Source of the DNA: CAWFLT01 sp963816795
Lineage (GTDB): Bacteria; Acidobacteriota; Vicinamibacteria; Vicinamibacterales; SCN-69-37
DNA length: 64,000 nucleotides
NCBI GenBank assembly: GCA_963816795.1
Contig: CAWFLT010000008.1
Span: 62,001 to 126,000, forward strand
Direction: 5' to 3'
The notes under the pieces were generated by a model. That model had not been told where the DNA came from and made no database searches. It was given only the letters and a program-made list of their open reading frames with translations. Of this stretch, positions 54,119-64,000 are shown one piece after another (position 1 is the stretch's first letter; the number at the start of each line of letters is the position of its first letter). Position numbers and translations under genes: made by a program.

Positions 54119-54441
54119 ATGCCCGGCCCCCTGCTCCACCTCGGCGCCACGGTGCTGTGCAGCCACGGCGGCCAGGCCAGCCGACGGCGCCGAACCCGCG
54201 CGTGCTGGTCGTCGGGCCAGCCGGTCGCGACGATGGCCGCGCCGTACACGGTCGCCGGCTGCGCGTTCGTGCCGCCGGGCGGCAACGGCCCGTGCGTGAC
54301 GGCGCAGTGGGTCGTCGCGGCGACGCGCGTGCTCGTCGCCGGCCAGCCGGCCGTGCTGCTCGACAGCCAGGCGATCTGCGCGCCGACCGGCACGCCGCTG
54401 CTCGCCGGTCGATGGCGCAGACGCGCGTGATCGGGAGCTGA
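54119..54441 (+). CDS. PAAR-like spike tip protein (frameshifted)
   Basis: A ~105-residue cone-shaped tip protein. It starts MPGPLLHLGATVLCSHGGQA, with Cys and His placed as in PAAR/DUF4280-like metal sites. It continues GQPVATMAAPYTVAGCAFVP, PGGNGPCVTAQWVVAATRVL, VAGQPAVLLDSQAICAPTGT and ends TRVIGS at 54441. Breaks lie near 54180, 54216 and 54408. The four cysteines and one histidine could bind the zinc that holds the tip. It lies 11 bases after the spike gene. Confidence 0.85.
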
Positions 54442-54444
54442 GCC

Positions 54445-54815
54445 ATGCACGTCGACTTTCCCGTATCACGTCGACGGCCGCGGCCGCACCGCGCAGGCCG
54501 GACGACGACGGCGCACGTCCGCGACCTGATCGAGCAGGTGCTGTTCACGGCGCCGGGCGAGCGCGTCAACCGGCCCGACTTCGGCACGCGGCCTGCTGCA
54601 GCTCGTCTTCGCGCCGAACAGCGACGAGCTGGCGGCCACGCTCCAGCTGCTGGTGCAGGGCGCGCTGCAGCAGTGGCTCGGCGAGCTGATCCGCGTCGAG
54701 GGCGTCGCCGCCGAGAGCCGACGACGCGACGCTCACGGTCGACGTGCGCTACACGCGTGCTCGCGCACGCGGCGAGACGGCGACGGCGCGAGCTTCACGC
54801 AGAGGTGCCGCATGA
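54445..54815 (+). CDS. gp25-like baseplate wedge protein (frameshifted)
   Basis: A ~120-residue wedge protein that starts sheath assembly. It starts at ATG 54445 (MHVDFP, then YHVDGRGRTAQA). The family signature follows: HVRDLIEQVLFTAPGERVNR PDFGT, LLQLVFAPNSDELAATLQL, LVQGALQQWLGELIRVEGV and TVDVRYT. The EPR-type core motif of gp25 appears as GERVNRPDFG. Breaks lie near 54467, 54502, 54592, 54720, 54756 and 54772. I place the stop in the ATGATG at 54812-54817, because the next gene must begin there. Confidence 0.85.
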
Positions 54816-57358
54816 TGCGGCGCAGTACGTCTGCCAGGCGCCGAGCCGCGTCGATGCGCTGCGCGACGCGGCGCTGGTCAGCCCGCCGCGGCTGCTGAAC
54901 GGCATCGACTTCCTCGAGGTCGCGGCCGAGCCAGCGGCGGCTCGACGTGCACTTCGTGCACGACCTCGGCGCTCGTGCCGGCGGCGCCGCTGACGCGCGG
55001 CCAACGTCGAGATCCGCGGCGGCGTGCGGGTCCGCGATCCGCGGGTCACTGCGGTGTCGCGCTGCGAGCGACGACGTGCTGCTCGGTCGACGGTCGCGAC
55101 GCGCCGGCGACTTCTCGCCCTACACGCTGCGGCTCGTCGCAGTCGCCGGCGCGGCGACGACCGCCCGACGGGCATCGACCCGGCTGCTGGCGCAGATCGA
55201 GTTCTCGCTTCAAGGTCGACTGCCCGAGCGACTTCGACTGCCGCGAGCCGAGCGCGAGTGCCCGCCGGCGCCGCAGCCGGCGCCGGCGATCGACTACCTG
55301 GCGCGCGACTACGCCGAGCTTCCGCCGCCTGATGCTCGATCGGCTGTCGGCGCTGATGCCGGACTGGCGCGAGCGCAACCCGGCCGACCTCTGGCGTCGC
55401 GCTCGCCGAAGCGGTGGCGTTCCGCGGCCGACGAGCTGACGCTACTACCAGGACGCCGTCGCGACCGAGGCCTACCTCGGCACGGCGCGCACAGCGCGTC
55501 TCGGTGCGGCGCCACACGCGGCTGCTCGACTACGCCGTTCCACGACGGCTGCAACGCGCGCGCGTGGGTCGCGTTCGAGGTCGACGCGGCCGATGGCTGA
55601 CGCTGCCCGGGCTGCGACGCCGACACCGGTCTCGGCGGCACGCGCTGCTGACGCACGTGCCGGGCTGCCCGCGCATCGGCGACGACGCGACGACCGCGCT
55701 CGACGCCGGCGCCAGCCGTTCGAGCTGCTGCACGACCGTCACGCTGCTACGGCCGGCGCACAACCGCATCGCGTTCTACACCTGGAGCGACGACGAGTGC
55801 TGCCTGCCGCAGAGGCGCCACGCCGGCGCTACCTGCGCGACGACGACGGCGACCGACTGCAGCTGCGCGCCGGGCGACGTGCTGATCCTCGAGCAGCGCC
55901 GCAGCCCGGCCACCGGCCTCGCGGAGCGATGCCGATCGCCAGCGCCATGCGTCGCTGACCGCGTCGATCCGAGCGCTGACGTCGGCGTGCGCGCCGCGTG
56001 CGTCGATCCGGCTCGACCGACACGGCGCTTCGTCGAGATCGCGCTGGGACGCCGCCGACGCGCTGCCGTTCGCGCTCTGCCTCTCGAGCACGGCGTTCGA
56101 TCGGCGGTCGCCGCTGGTCGCGCGACGATGGCGCGCGCGCTCGGCAACGTCGCGCTGGCCGACCACGGCGAGCACGCGCGCCGCGAGGCCGACGCTCGGA
56201 CAGCGCTGACCTGCGCGGCCGCGTGCCGCGCTACCGGCCGCTCGTGCCCGACACGATCCAGTCGCGCCGCTCACGCAGCAGGCGCGCGTGCGGCTCGCCG
56301 GCACCGGCGCGGCTGGCTGCTGGTCGACCCGACGGCGCCGGCCGCGCTCGGCGCTGCGCTGCGACATGGCCGACGTCCGCCCGGCGCTCGACGTGCTGCA
56401 GCGACGGCGACGCGGCGCTGGACGGCGCGGCGCGACCTGCTCGCGCAGCGGCCGCTTCGCCGCCGAGTTCGTCGTCGAGACCGAAGACGACGGCCGCGCC
56501 GTGCTGCGCTTCGGCGACGGCGTCGAACGGCCGCGCGCCGCCGGCCGGCGACGGCGCTCGACCGCGCGCTACGCATCGGCAACGGCATCGGCCGGCAACG
56601 TCGGCGCCGACGCGATCGTCCGTGCTGGCGACCGCGATCGCCGGCATCACGCGCGTGCGCAATCCGCTGCCGGCGGCCGGCGGCGTCGATCCGCAGCCGC
56701 TGTCGCAGGCGCAGCTGTACGCGCCGCAGGCCTTCCGGCGCCAGGAGCGCGCGGTCACCGCCGGCCGACTACGCGGCGGTGGCCGAGCGCCATCCGCGAC
56801 GTGCAGCGCGCCGTCGCCACGCGGCGCTGGACCGGCAGCTGGTACACGATGTTCGTCACCGTCGACCGGCGCGGCGGCGACGCGCGTCGACGCCGCGTTC
56901 GAAGCGCGAGCTGCGCGCACTTCCTCGAGCGCTACCGGCTGGCCGGGCACGACGTCGAGATCGACGCGCCGCGCTTCGTCGCCGCTCGACATCGCGCTGC
57001 GACGTCTGCGCCACGCCGGGCTACTTCGCGGCCGACGTCGAGCGCCGCCTGCTCGACGTCGTTCAGCGCCCGCGCGCTGCCCGACGGCAGCACGCGGCTT
57101 CTTCCACCCCGACAACGTTCACGTTCGGCGCAGCCGGTCTACCTGAGCGCGATCGATCGCCGCGCGCGATGCAGGTGCCGGGCGTCGCGTACGGTCGACG
57201 CCGGCGCGCTTCCAGCGGCTCGGCCGCAACCCGCGCAGAGCGAGATCGACGACGGCGCGCATCACCGATGGCGCGGCTCGAGATCGCGCGGCTCGACAAC
57301 GACCCGAACGCGCCCGAGAACGGCCGCCTCGAGTTCGACGTGCGACGGCGGAGCCTGA
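54812..57358 (+). CDS. baseplate J-like assembly protein 1 (Afp11/gp6-like), heavily frameshifted
   Basis: Large wedge protein of ~840 residues. The start is at ATG 54812-54817; QYVCQAPSRVDALRDAALVS and RLLNGIDFLEVAAE follow. Recognisable later pieces, in shifting frames, are AIDYLARDYA, FRRLMLDRLSALMPDWRERN, ADLW, DAVATEAYLGTAR, SVRRHTRLLDYA, VVETEDDGRAVLRFGDGVE, VLATAIAGITRVRNPLPAAG and GVDPQPLSQAQLYAPQAFRR. The last two lie in the GGxDPE-type segment of baseplate J proteins. It ends LEFDV…GGA at 57356-57358. About 35 single-base breaks occur, mostly insertions. Order and content are intact. Confidence 0.85.
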
Positions 57359-57361
57359 GCG

Positions 57362-60300
57362 ATGACCGACGACCCGCATCGCTCGACACGCTGCGGCTGC
57401 TGCGAGGGCGCGCCGAGCCGACCGGCGGTCGAGCAACCCGCCGGCGCTGCCGGCGCTCGCGCTACCGCGTCGACACGCACGCCGGGCTTCCTCGCGCGCA
57501 TGCTGCGGCGCCTGCCGCTCGCGCCGGCCGACGGAGCGCGCCGGACGCGCCGCGGCCGCTGCGGCGGCTGCACGACGCGCGGCGACCGACGATCCGACGA
57601 TCGCGCTCCTCGACGCGTGCGCCGTGCGTCGCCGACGTGCTGACCTTCTACCAGGAGCGCATCGCCAACGAAGGCTTCCTGCGCACCGCGACCGAGCGCC
57701 GCTCGGTGCTGGAGCTGGCGCGCGCGATCGGCTACGAGCTCGAAGCCCGGCGTCGCGGCCAGCGTGCACCTCGCGTTCACCGTCGAGGACGCGCCCGGCG
57801 CGCCCGGCGTCGTGACGCCTGTGCCGCAAGGCACGCCGGTGCAGAGCGTGCCGCCGCAGGGCAAGCTGCCGCAGGTCTTCGAGACCGCGCAGACGCGTTC
57901 GTCGCGCGCGCCGAGTGGAACGCGCTGCGGCCGCGCCTGACTGCGGCCGGCCGACATGGCGCTGATCGACGGCCGGCGGCCGAATGGCGCGCTGCACCTG
58001 CTGGGCGCGTGCTGGGTCGTTCCGACCGGCAGCTTCCCGCCGGACGGTCGACTGCACCAGGACCTCGAGCGGCGCTGTTCCGGCTCGACGCCGGCGATCC
58101 GGCGGCGACGCGACGTCGACGCGATCGAGGTCAGCCGCGTCTACTTCACCGATGCGCGACCGGCGCCGGTGGCCAAGGCGACCTGCTGCTCTTCGTCGGC
58201 CAGCGCGGCGAGGCCGAGCGCCAGACGCTGATCCTGCGCGTGGCGGAGCGCGTCGACGAGATCGAGCGGCGTTCGAACGGCGACGAGATCCGCCGCATCC
58301 GCGTCGACCTCGAGCCGCTGCCCGACTCCGGCGGCGCCGCCGCAGCTCACCGGCGCACGGACGTTCCGGTATCGCACGCCGCTCATCATCGCGTTCGCGA
58401 GCCGTCAAGCTCGACGACGCTCGCGCTCGACCGCCGCGACGCTCGGCCACACCGTCGGCAACGCAGGCCTGGCGCGAGACCGACCTCCACGCGCTGATCG
58501 GCATCCAGCGCTGGAACGCGGCTCGCCGTGATGCAGGCGATCACCACGCGCCGAAGCCGGCCGCGCCGCTCGCAGCCCGAGGCCGGCGCCTTCGCGTTCC
58601 GCGCAAACGGTCGGCTTCTTCGGCAACAACGCGCCGCAGCTGGGCGATCCTGCCGTCGGCACGAACACCAACGCGCGACCGCTCACCGAGCCGGCTGGGA
58701 CGCGGGCGACATCGCCGGCAGCTCGCCGCCGACGCTCGCGCACGATCTGGACCGATTCGCAGGGCGACGCCCTGCGCCGACACTGGACGCGTTTCTCGAG
58801 CGCGCCGATGCACAGGGCTGAGCGCGCGACAGCTGGGCGGTCTTCGAGCACCCGCAGCGCCGCGGCCGCGCCTACGGCGTCGATCGACGCGCGCGAGGCC
58901 TCGCGCGCCGACTTCGGCATCGCGGCGCCGCGCGCTGGCGCTTCGCGCTGGCCGACGACAACGGCGCTCGCGCGGCCAAGCAGCCGGCGGACGTTCCCGT
59001 TCCGCGACGACCACCGCGCGCGTCGCGCAGCCGCCAGCTCGAGCTCGCCGAGCTGCCGATCGACTCGCCGATCGAGGCCGGCGACGACGGCGATCGAGCT
59101 CGATCGCATGGTGCTCGGCCTCGCCGCCGGCCAGCCGATCGCGCTGACCGGCGAGCGCGACGACCTGCCCGGCGTCGACGCCGCCGAGATCGCGATCGCT
59201 CGAGGACGTCGTCCACGCGGACGGCCGCACCACGCTGCGGCTCGAGGACGGCCTGACCTACGCCGTACGTCCGCGACAGCGCTCGGCATCAGCGCCAACG
59301 TCGTCCATGCGACGCACGGCGAGACCGTCACCGAGGTGCTGGGCAGCGGCGACGCGGCGCATGCCGAACCAGCGCTTCGCGCTGAAGAAGCCGCCGCGAC
59401 CTACGTCTCGGCGCCGACGCCGAGCGGCGTCGGCGAGCACGCTCGAGGTGCGCGTCAACGGCGTGCGCTGGGACGAGCGCGCCGTCGCTCTACGGCGACC
59501 GACGCCGGACGACGCAGGTCTACACCGACGCGCATCGACGACGACGCGAAGACGGAGGTGATCTTCGGCGACGGCGTGCAGGGCGCGCGCGCTGCCGACC
59601 GGGCAGCGCCAACGTCACGGCGACGCTACCGCAGCGGCATCGGTCCGGACGGCGAGGTCGCCGCCGGCGACGCTGACCATGCTGCGCGACCATGCCGCTC
59701 GGCCTGCGCGGCGTCACGAACCCGGTCGCCGCCAGCGGCGCCGAAGGACCCGAGCAGCTCGACGACGCGCGCCGCAACGCGCCGCTGACGGTGCTGACGT
59801 TCGAGCGCGTCGTCTCGCTGCTCGACTACGAGGACTTCGCGCGCGCCTATCCCGGCATCGGCAAGGCGCGCGGCGACGTGCTGTGGATCGGCGGACGCGT
59901 CGCCGTGTTCGTCACCGTCGCCGGCGCCACCGGCGGCGCGCCCGGCGGCGACGTGCTCACCAACCTGATCGACTCGATCGCCGGCGCGAGCGACCCGTCG
60001 CAGCGCTTCGCGGCGGCGGCGTTCGCGCAGCGCTACTTCAGCCGTCCGCGCGCAGATCGTCGATCGACCCGCGGCTACGTCGCCGCCGACGTGCAGGCCG
60101 GCGTCGCAGCAGCGGCTGCGCGACGCGTTCGGCTTCGACGCGCGCGACCTCGCGCAGTCGGTGACGCCGCCGAGGTGATGGCGCTGCATCCACACGGTGC
60201 CGGCGTGCTCGCGCGTCGACCTCGACGAGCTGCTGCCGTATACCGACGACGCCGCCCGCCGATCGCCGGCGCTCGACGCGGTGCCGCGCCTTCGGCGCGC

Positions 60301-60400
60301 GCTGGGCGACGCTGGAACGCGGCGTCGCGGGCGTTCGAGCCGGCCGAGCTGCTGCTGATCAACCCGGCGGCGATCACGCATGACGGAGATGACGCCATGA
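57362..60400 (+). CDS. baseplate J-like assembly protein 2, heavily frameshifted
   Basis: Second large wedge protein of ~1,000 residues, starting 3 bases after the previous stop (MTDDP…RCGCCEG). Pieces include HAGFLARMLRRLPLA, DPTIALLDACAVVADVLTFY, QERIANEGFLRTATERRSVL, ELARAIGYEL, FTVEDAPGAPGVV, VPQGTPVQSVPPQGKLPQVF, LFVGQRGEAERQTLILRVAE and DEIERRSNGDEIRRIRVDLE. At the C-terminus come NAPLTVLTFERVVSLLDYED and FARAYPGIGKARGDVLWIGG. It ends at the ATGA 60397-60400. About 40 breaks. It is distinct from the first J-like gene, so the wedge is probably a heterodimer, as in gp6/gp7 or Afp11/12. Confidence 0.8.
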
Positions 60401-62622
60401 GCCTCTGACGCCCGAGCGGCTCTACGAGCTGCTGCCGGCGCTCTACCGCGTGCGCGATCCGACGCAGGGCGAGCCGCTGCGCGCGCTGCTCGCGGTGATC
60501 GAGGGCGAGCTCGAGCGCATCGACGCCGACATCGCGCGACCTGTACGACAACTGGTTCATCGAGACCTGCGACGAATGGGTCGTGCCGTACATCGGCGAC
60601 CTGCTCGGCGTGCGGCCGATCCGCCCGGTCGAGTCGGCCGGCGTCACGCGCGCGGCTACGTCGCCAACACGCATCGCCTACCGCCGGCGCAAGGGCACGG
60701 CGGTCGTGCTCGAGCAGCTGGCGCGCGACATCACCGGCTGGCCGGCGCGCGCGGTCGAGTTCTTCACGCGGCTCGCGACGACGCAGCACATGAACCACGT
60801 GCGGCCGGCGCCGACGGCGACGCCGGCGATGCGCGATGCCGGCGCCGCCGAGCTCGCGGCCACGCCGTTCGATCCGTTCGCGCCACACGCTCGAAGTGCG
60901 CAACGCATCGCGACCCGCGGCGCGGCCGCTACAACATCCCGAACGTCGGCATCTTCCTGTGGCGACTGCAGAGCTATCCCGTCGGGCGCACGCGACGCCG
61001 CGGCGATCGCCGCGGACTTCGGCACGCGCGCGCGATCGCCGGCGCCTGCTGGACGTCCATCCGGCCGGCGTCGATGCTACCGCTCTTCAATCACGCTCGC
61101 ACCGGACGACGATCACGCATCTCGCCGAACGACCAGAACGTGCCGAAGAGACGATCACGGGCGCCCCGCGCGAGCCGAGCTCGACGCCTGCGCCGCACGA
61201 TCCGGCGCCTCGCGCTGGTCGACGTGCCGGGCCGATCCGCGTCCTGCGTCCTGTTCGGACGCCTCGGCGATACCGCCGGTCGAGATGCCGCGCGATCAGA
61301 TCTACCTGCTGCGAGATTCCGGACGACGTCGAGCTGGCCTCGCCGCCGATCGACGCGCGCTCGCCGTCGACCCGGAGCGCGGCCGGCTGTCGCTCACCGG
61401 CGGCGGAGCGCGCATCGCGTGCACGTGACGTACCGCTACGGTTCCGCCGGCGACCTCGGCGGCGGCCCGTACGACCGCACCGGCTCGATCGATCCGGCGT
61501 TCGAGCAGGCCGACTGGCAGCGCGGCGTGTCGCATCTCGAGCCCGCGGTGCCAGGCATCGTCGTGCCGGCGCTCGCCGATGCGATCGCGGCGTGGAACGC
61601 GGCGCCCGGCCGCACGGGCGTGATTGCGCTGCTCGACAGCGTCACCGACGGCGATCCCGCGGCGCCGCAGGTGCTCGACGTCCAGATCCCGGCAGGTTCG
61701 AGGCTGCTCATCGTCGGGGCCGGATGGCCGGCGCCGACGAACCGCCGGGCGATTCGAGCCGGCCGACGTGCGACCGCATGTGATCGGCGATCTGGTCGTG
61801 CACGGCGGCGCGGGCGGCGGCGCGCGCGGCCGGCTGGCGGTGAACGGGCTGCTGCTCGAGGGCTCGGTCATCGTCGAGACCGGCGCGCTCGGCGAGCTCG
61901 ACCTCGCGCACTCGACGATCGCGCCCGGGCGCGGCGAACTGATCGTCGCCGGCGACAACGACGACCTGCGGCTGTCGGTCCGCCGGTGTATCACCGGTCC
62001 GGTTCGGCTGAATGCCGTGATCGCAGGCGTGGCGTTCGACGACTGCCTGGTCGGCGCGCCTGATGCCGGCGCCTCGCCTGACATCGCGATTGCCGCAGCG
62101 GGCAACCACGTCGCGATCGAACGATCCACGGTCTGGGGCGCGGTCAACGCGCGAGTGATCGACGGCTCGAACTCGATCTTCACTGCCGCGATCGACGCCG
62201 AGCGGCGTCAGGAGGGCTGCGTGCGCTTCAGTTTCGTCCCGCCCGGATCGCGGACGGCCCGCCGGCACCGCTGTCAGCCGGACACGGCGATCGCGGCGGC
62301 CACCGCGGCCGCGCGCGAAGCCGCCGAGGCGCCGCCGCCACCTGACGAACTTGCGGCGATCGCGGACGCCGTACGGCGCCGGGTCGTGCCGGCGTTTGAA
62401 TCCCGGCGCTACGGCGATCCGGACTTCGGGCAGCTGACGCCGCGCTGCGCCATCGAGATTCGACAGGGAGCCGACACCGGCTCCGCGATGGGCGCCTGGT
62501 CATTTCTGGATGAACCGCACCGCGAAGCCAATCTGCGGACGGCGCTCGACGAGTACTTGCGATTCGGTCTGGAGGCCGGCGTGTTCTTCGTCCCCCTGCC
62601 GCGACGGAAGGAACGACGATGA
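60397..62622 (+). CDS. phage tail protein I-like baseplate protein (frameshifted)
   Basis: A ~735-residue protein. It starts MSL and, after an inserted base near 60406, TPERLYELLPALYRVRDPTQ and GEPLRALLAVIEGELERIDA, the tail-protein-I/gpI beginning. Then LYDNWFIETCDEWVVPYIGD, LLGVRPIRPVESAG, IAYRRRKGTAVVLEQLARDI, TGWPARAVEFFTRLATTQHM and YNIPNVGIFLWRLQSYPVGR. From 61,750 to the end one frame is intact, with a beta-helix-like region (GDLVVHGGAGGGARGRLAVN; SVIVETGALGELDLAHSTIA) and a helical tail with YGDPDFGQLTPRCAIEIRQG. The tail resembles contact regions for fibres. It overlaps the next gene by ATGA. Confidence 0.85.
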
Positions 62623-64000
62623 AGGGCGACTTCTCGAAAGATACATTCACTCGGAGCAAGCACTACAGCTCCGTCCGCCTGCAGCAGGGACGCGTCGTCA
62701 CCGACGCCGACTGGAACGAGCAGGCGGATCTGACGCGACACCGCGCCGAGCGTCTGGCGCGCGATGTCATCGGCGGCTGCGGTGCGCCCGAGGCGAACGC
62801 GGCCTTCGCGCTGACCGCGGGCACCTACACGCTGGCGGTGGCCGCCATCGGCGACGACGCGTGGATCGCCGGCGAAGACGGGATCGTGCTGCGGACGCAG
62901 GACGGCGGCGTCACCTGGACGCCGGTCGACACCAGCGCCACGACGCATCTGCGCGCGATCCATTTCGCGACCGCCAACACCGGCTGGGTCGCGGGCGACG
63001 GCGGCGTCGTGCGCCGCACCGGCAACGGCGGCACGACGTGGGTCACACGCGAGCCGGGCGTGGGCGTCGCGTGGCTCGGCGTCGCCGCCTCGGGCGCGTC
63101 GCTGGCGTGGCTCGTCGGCGAGCAGGGCATGGTCGCGCGCACGTCCGATAGCGGCGTGACGTGGCAGACCGCGGCGCCCGGGAGCGGACGCCTGTACGCC
63201 GTGCGATTCGTCTCGGCGACGGTTGGCTGGATCGCCGGCCAGGACGGCCAGATTCTCTCGACCAACGACGGCGGCGCGACGTGGACGCCGCGATCGAGCG
63301 GCGTCACCGTGCACCTGCGCGCGCTGGCGTTCGCGAACGCGACCACCGGCTGGGCCGTCGGCGACGCCGGCACGATCCTGAAGACCGTGGACGGCGGCGG
63401 GACGTGGACCGCGCAGGCGTCGGGCGTCACCGGCACGCTGCGCGGCGTCGCCGCGCGAAACGCCAGCGAAGTCTGGGCCGCGGGCGATGGCGGCCTCGTC
63501 CTCCGAACGACCGACGGCGGCGCGACCTGGCAGCCGATCGATCTCGGTCAGGGCGACGTCACGTTTCACGCCGCGGCGATGGGCACCGCGCCTCACGGCT
63601 GGATCGCCGGCGACGCCTCGACGATCGTCCGGCTCGGCGGCGGATCGCCCGGCGCCGGCGATCGACACGCTGCCCGGCGTCAGCCTGTCGCTCGGGCCCG
63701 GCCGCTTTTACGCCAACGGGATCCTCTGCGAGGCGGACTCGCGGGCGTCGTTCTACAACCAGCCCGATCGGGCCGTCGCGAGCCGTCTCGGGCCGGGCCA
63801 GCACCTCGTGTATCTCGACGTCTGGCAGCGGCACCTGGCGCACCTCGAGGATCCTGAAATCCGCGAAGTCGCGCTCGGCGGGCCGGACACGGCGAGCCGG
63901 GCGAAGACGGTGTGGCAGCTGCGGACGCTGCCGCTCGACCCGTCGAGCCCGTCGGACTGGACGTGCCTTTCCGACATCCCCGGCTGGAACGATCTCATCG
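62619..64000 (+). CDS. DUF6519 protein with inserted seven-blade Ycf48/BNR-type propeller, partial
   Basis: The N-terminus (MKGDFSKDTFTRSKHYSSVR, then LQQGRVVTDADWNEQADLTR) is the DUF6519 domain common in injection-system and tail loci. Residues ~71-350 then carry seven ~42-residue repeats, each with a GW-x-(A/V)-G-x-x-G core and DGG-x-T-W end (for example IAGEDGIVLRTQDGGVTW, IAGQDGQILSTNDGGATW, AVGDAGTILKTVDGGGTW). These are Ycf48/BNR-like propeller blades. After a break near 63656 the DUF6519 fold resumes: LSLGPGRFYANGILCEADSR and LVYLDVWQRHLAHLEDPEIR. The gene runs off the window at 64000. An inserted propeller in this position could decorate the particle or bind a target. Confidence 0.8.

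Noticed and set aside
55414..58497. 1,027-codon plus-strand open frame
   Set aside because: Composition is Arg/Ala-rich nonsense and it crosses the junction of the two baseplate J genes. It is an off-frame artefact of very high G+C plus indels.
44238..64000. Prophage interpretation
   Set aside because: No capsid, portal, terminase, integrase or lysis genes are visible; the ATPase, DUF4255 cap and CIS_tube genes are eCIS features.

Overview
The window is about two-thirds or more G+C. It looks like a Gram-negative soil or sediment bacterium, most likely an Acidobacteriota (Vicinamibacteria-like) genome or metagenome bin. That is an inference from the gene mix: a carboxypeptidase-regulatory-fold TonB receptor, Ser/Thr kinases fused to TolB/WD40-like or AAA/TPR parts, a winged-helix/FHA regulator, a PQQ sugar dehydrogenase, multihaem cytochromes and VWA fragments. 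No rRNA, tRNA, CRISPR array or insertion sequence was seen.

1-12.5 kb: an electron-transfer operon on the minus strand (helix-hairpin-helix protein, cytochrome c/outer-membrane fusion, pentahaem cytochrome), a decayed zinc alcohol dehydrogenase, a sugar/aminoglycoside kinase-like ATPase behind a sigma-54-type promoter, small proteins, SRPBCC proteins, a serine hydrolase, and a SoxC-like molybdoenzyme with its cytochrome. 12.5-31.5 kb: housekeeping and signalling genes (histidine phosphatase, hydrolase, DinB protein, MASE1 histidine kinase, short MgtE-type transporter, receiver/anti-sigma fusion, pyrophosphatase, ArdC-type metallopeptidase, kinase-ATPase regulator, sugar dehydrogenase, amidohydrolase) and a PIN/Phd toxin-antitoxin pair. 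31.5-42 kb: an IPT-domain lipoprotein, a TonB receptor, a kinase with its FHA regulator, a GHKL ATPase and a methyltransferase.

42-64 kb is the highlight: an extracellular contractile injection system (eCIS, phage-tail-like particle) operon running off the right edge. A sigma-54 enhancer-binding protein gene with its own sigma-70-type promoter is followed by a palindromic GTCAGAC array and a near-consensus sigma-54 promoter. Then come, in order: a small winged-helix-like protein, sheath, tube, a Zn-finger baseplate chaperone, a disordered protein, a DUF4255 terminator cap, AAA+ ATPase, a small protein, CIS_tube adaptor, LysM protein, gp27-like hub, gp5-like spike, PAAR tip, gp25, two large baseplate J proteins, tail protein I, and a DUF6519 protein carrying a seven-blade Ycf48/BNR propeller. 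Nearly every junction is an ATGA, GTGA or TGATG overlap, so this reads as one translationally coupled transcript of about 20 kb. A divergent gene beside the regulator may encode an associated cargo.

Single-base indels break many frames, densely at about 33.5-39.2, 45.7-47.4 and 50.5-61.7 kb. Protein similarity continues across the breaks and the start/stop overlaps are intact, so I read most as consensus errors. Such genes are given full-span coordinates and the breaks are stated.
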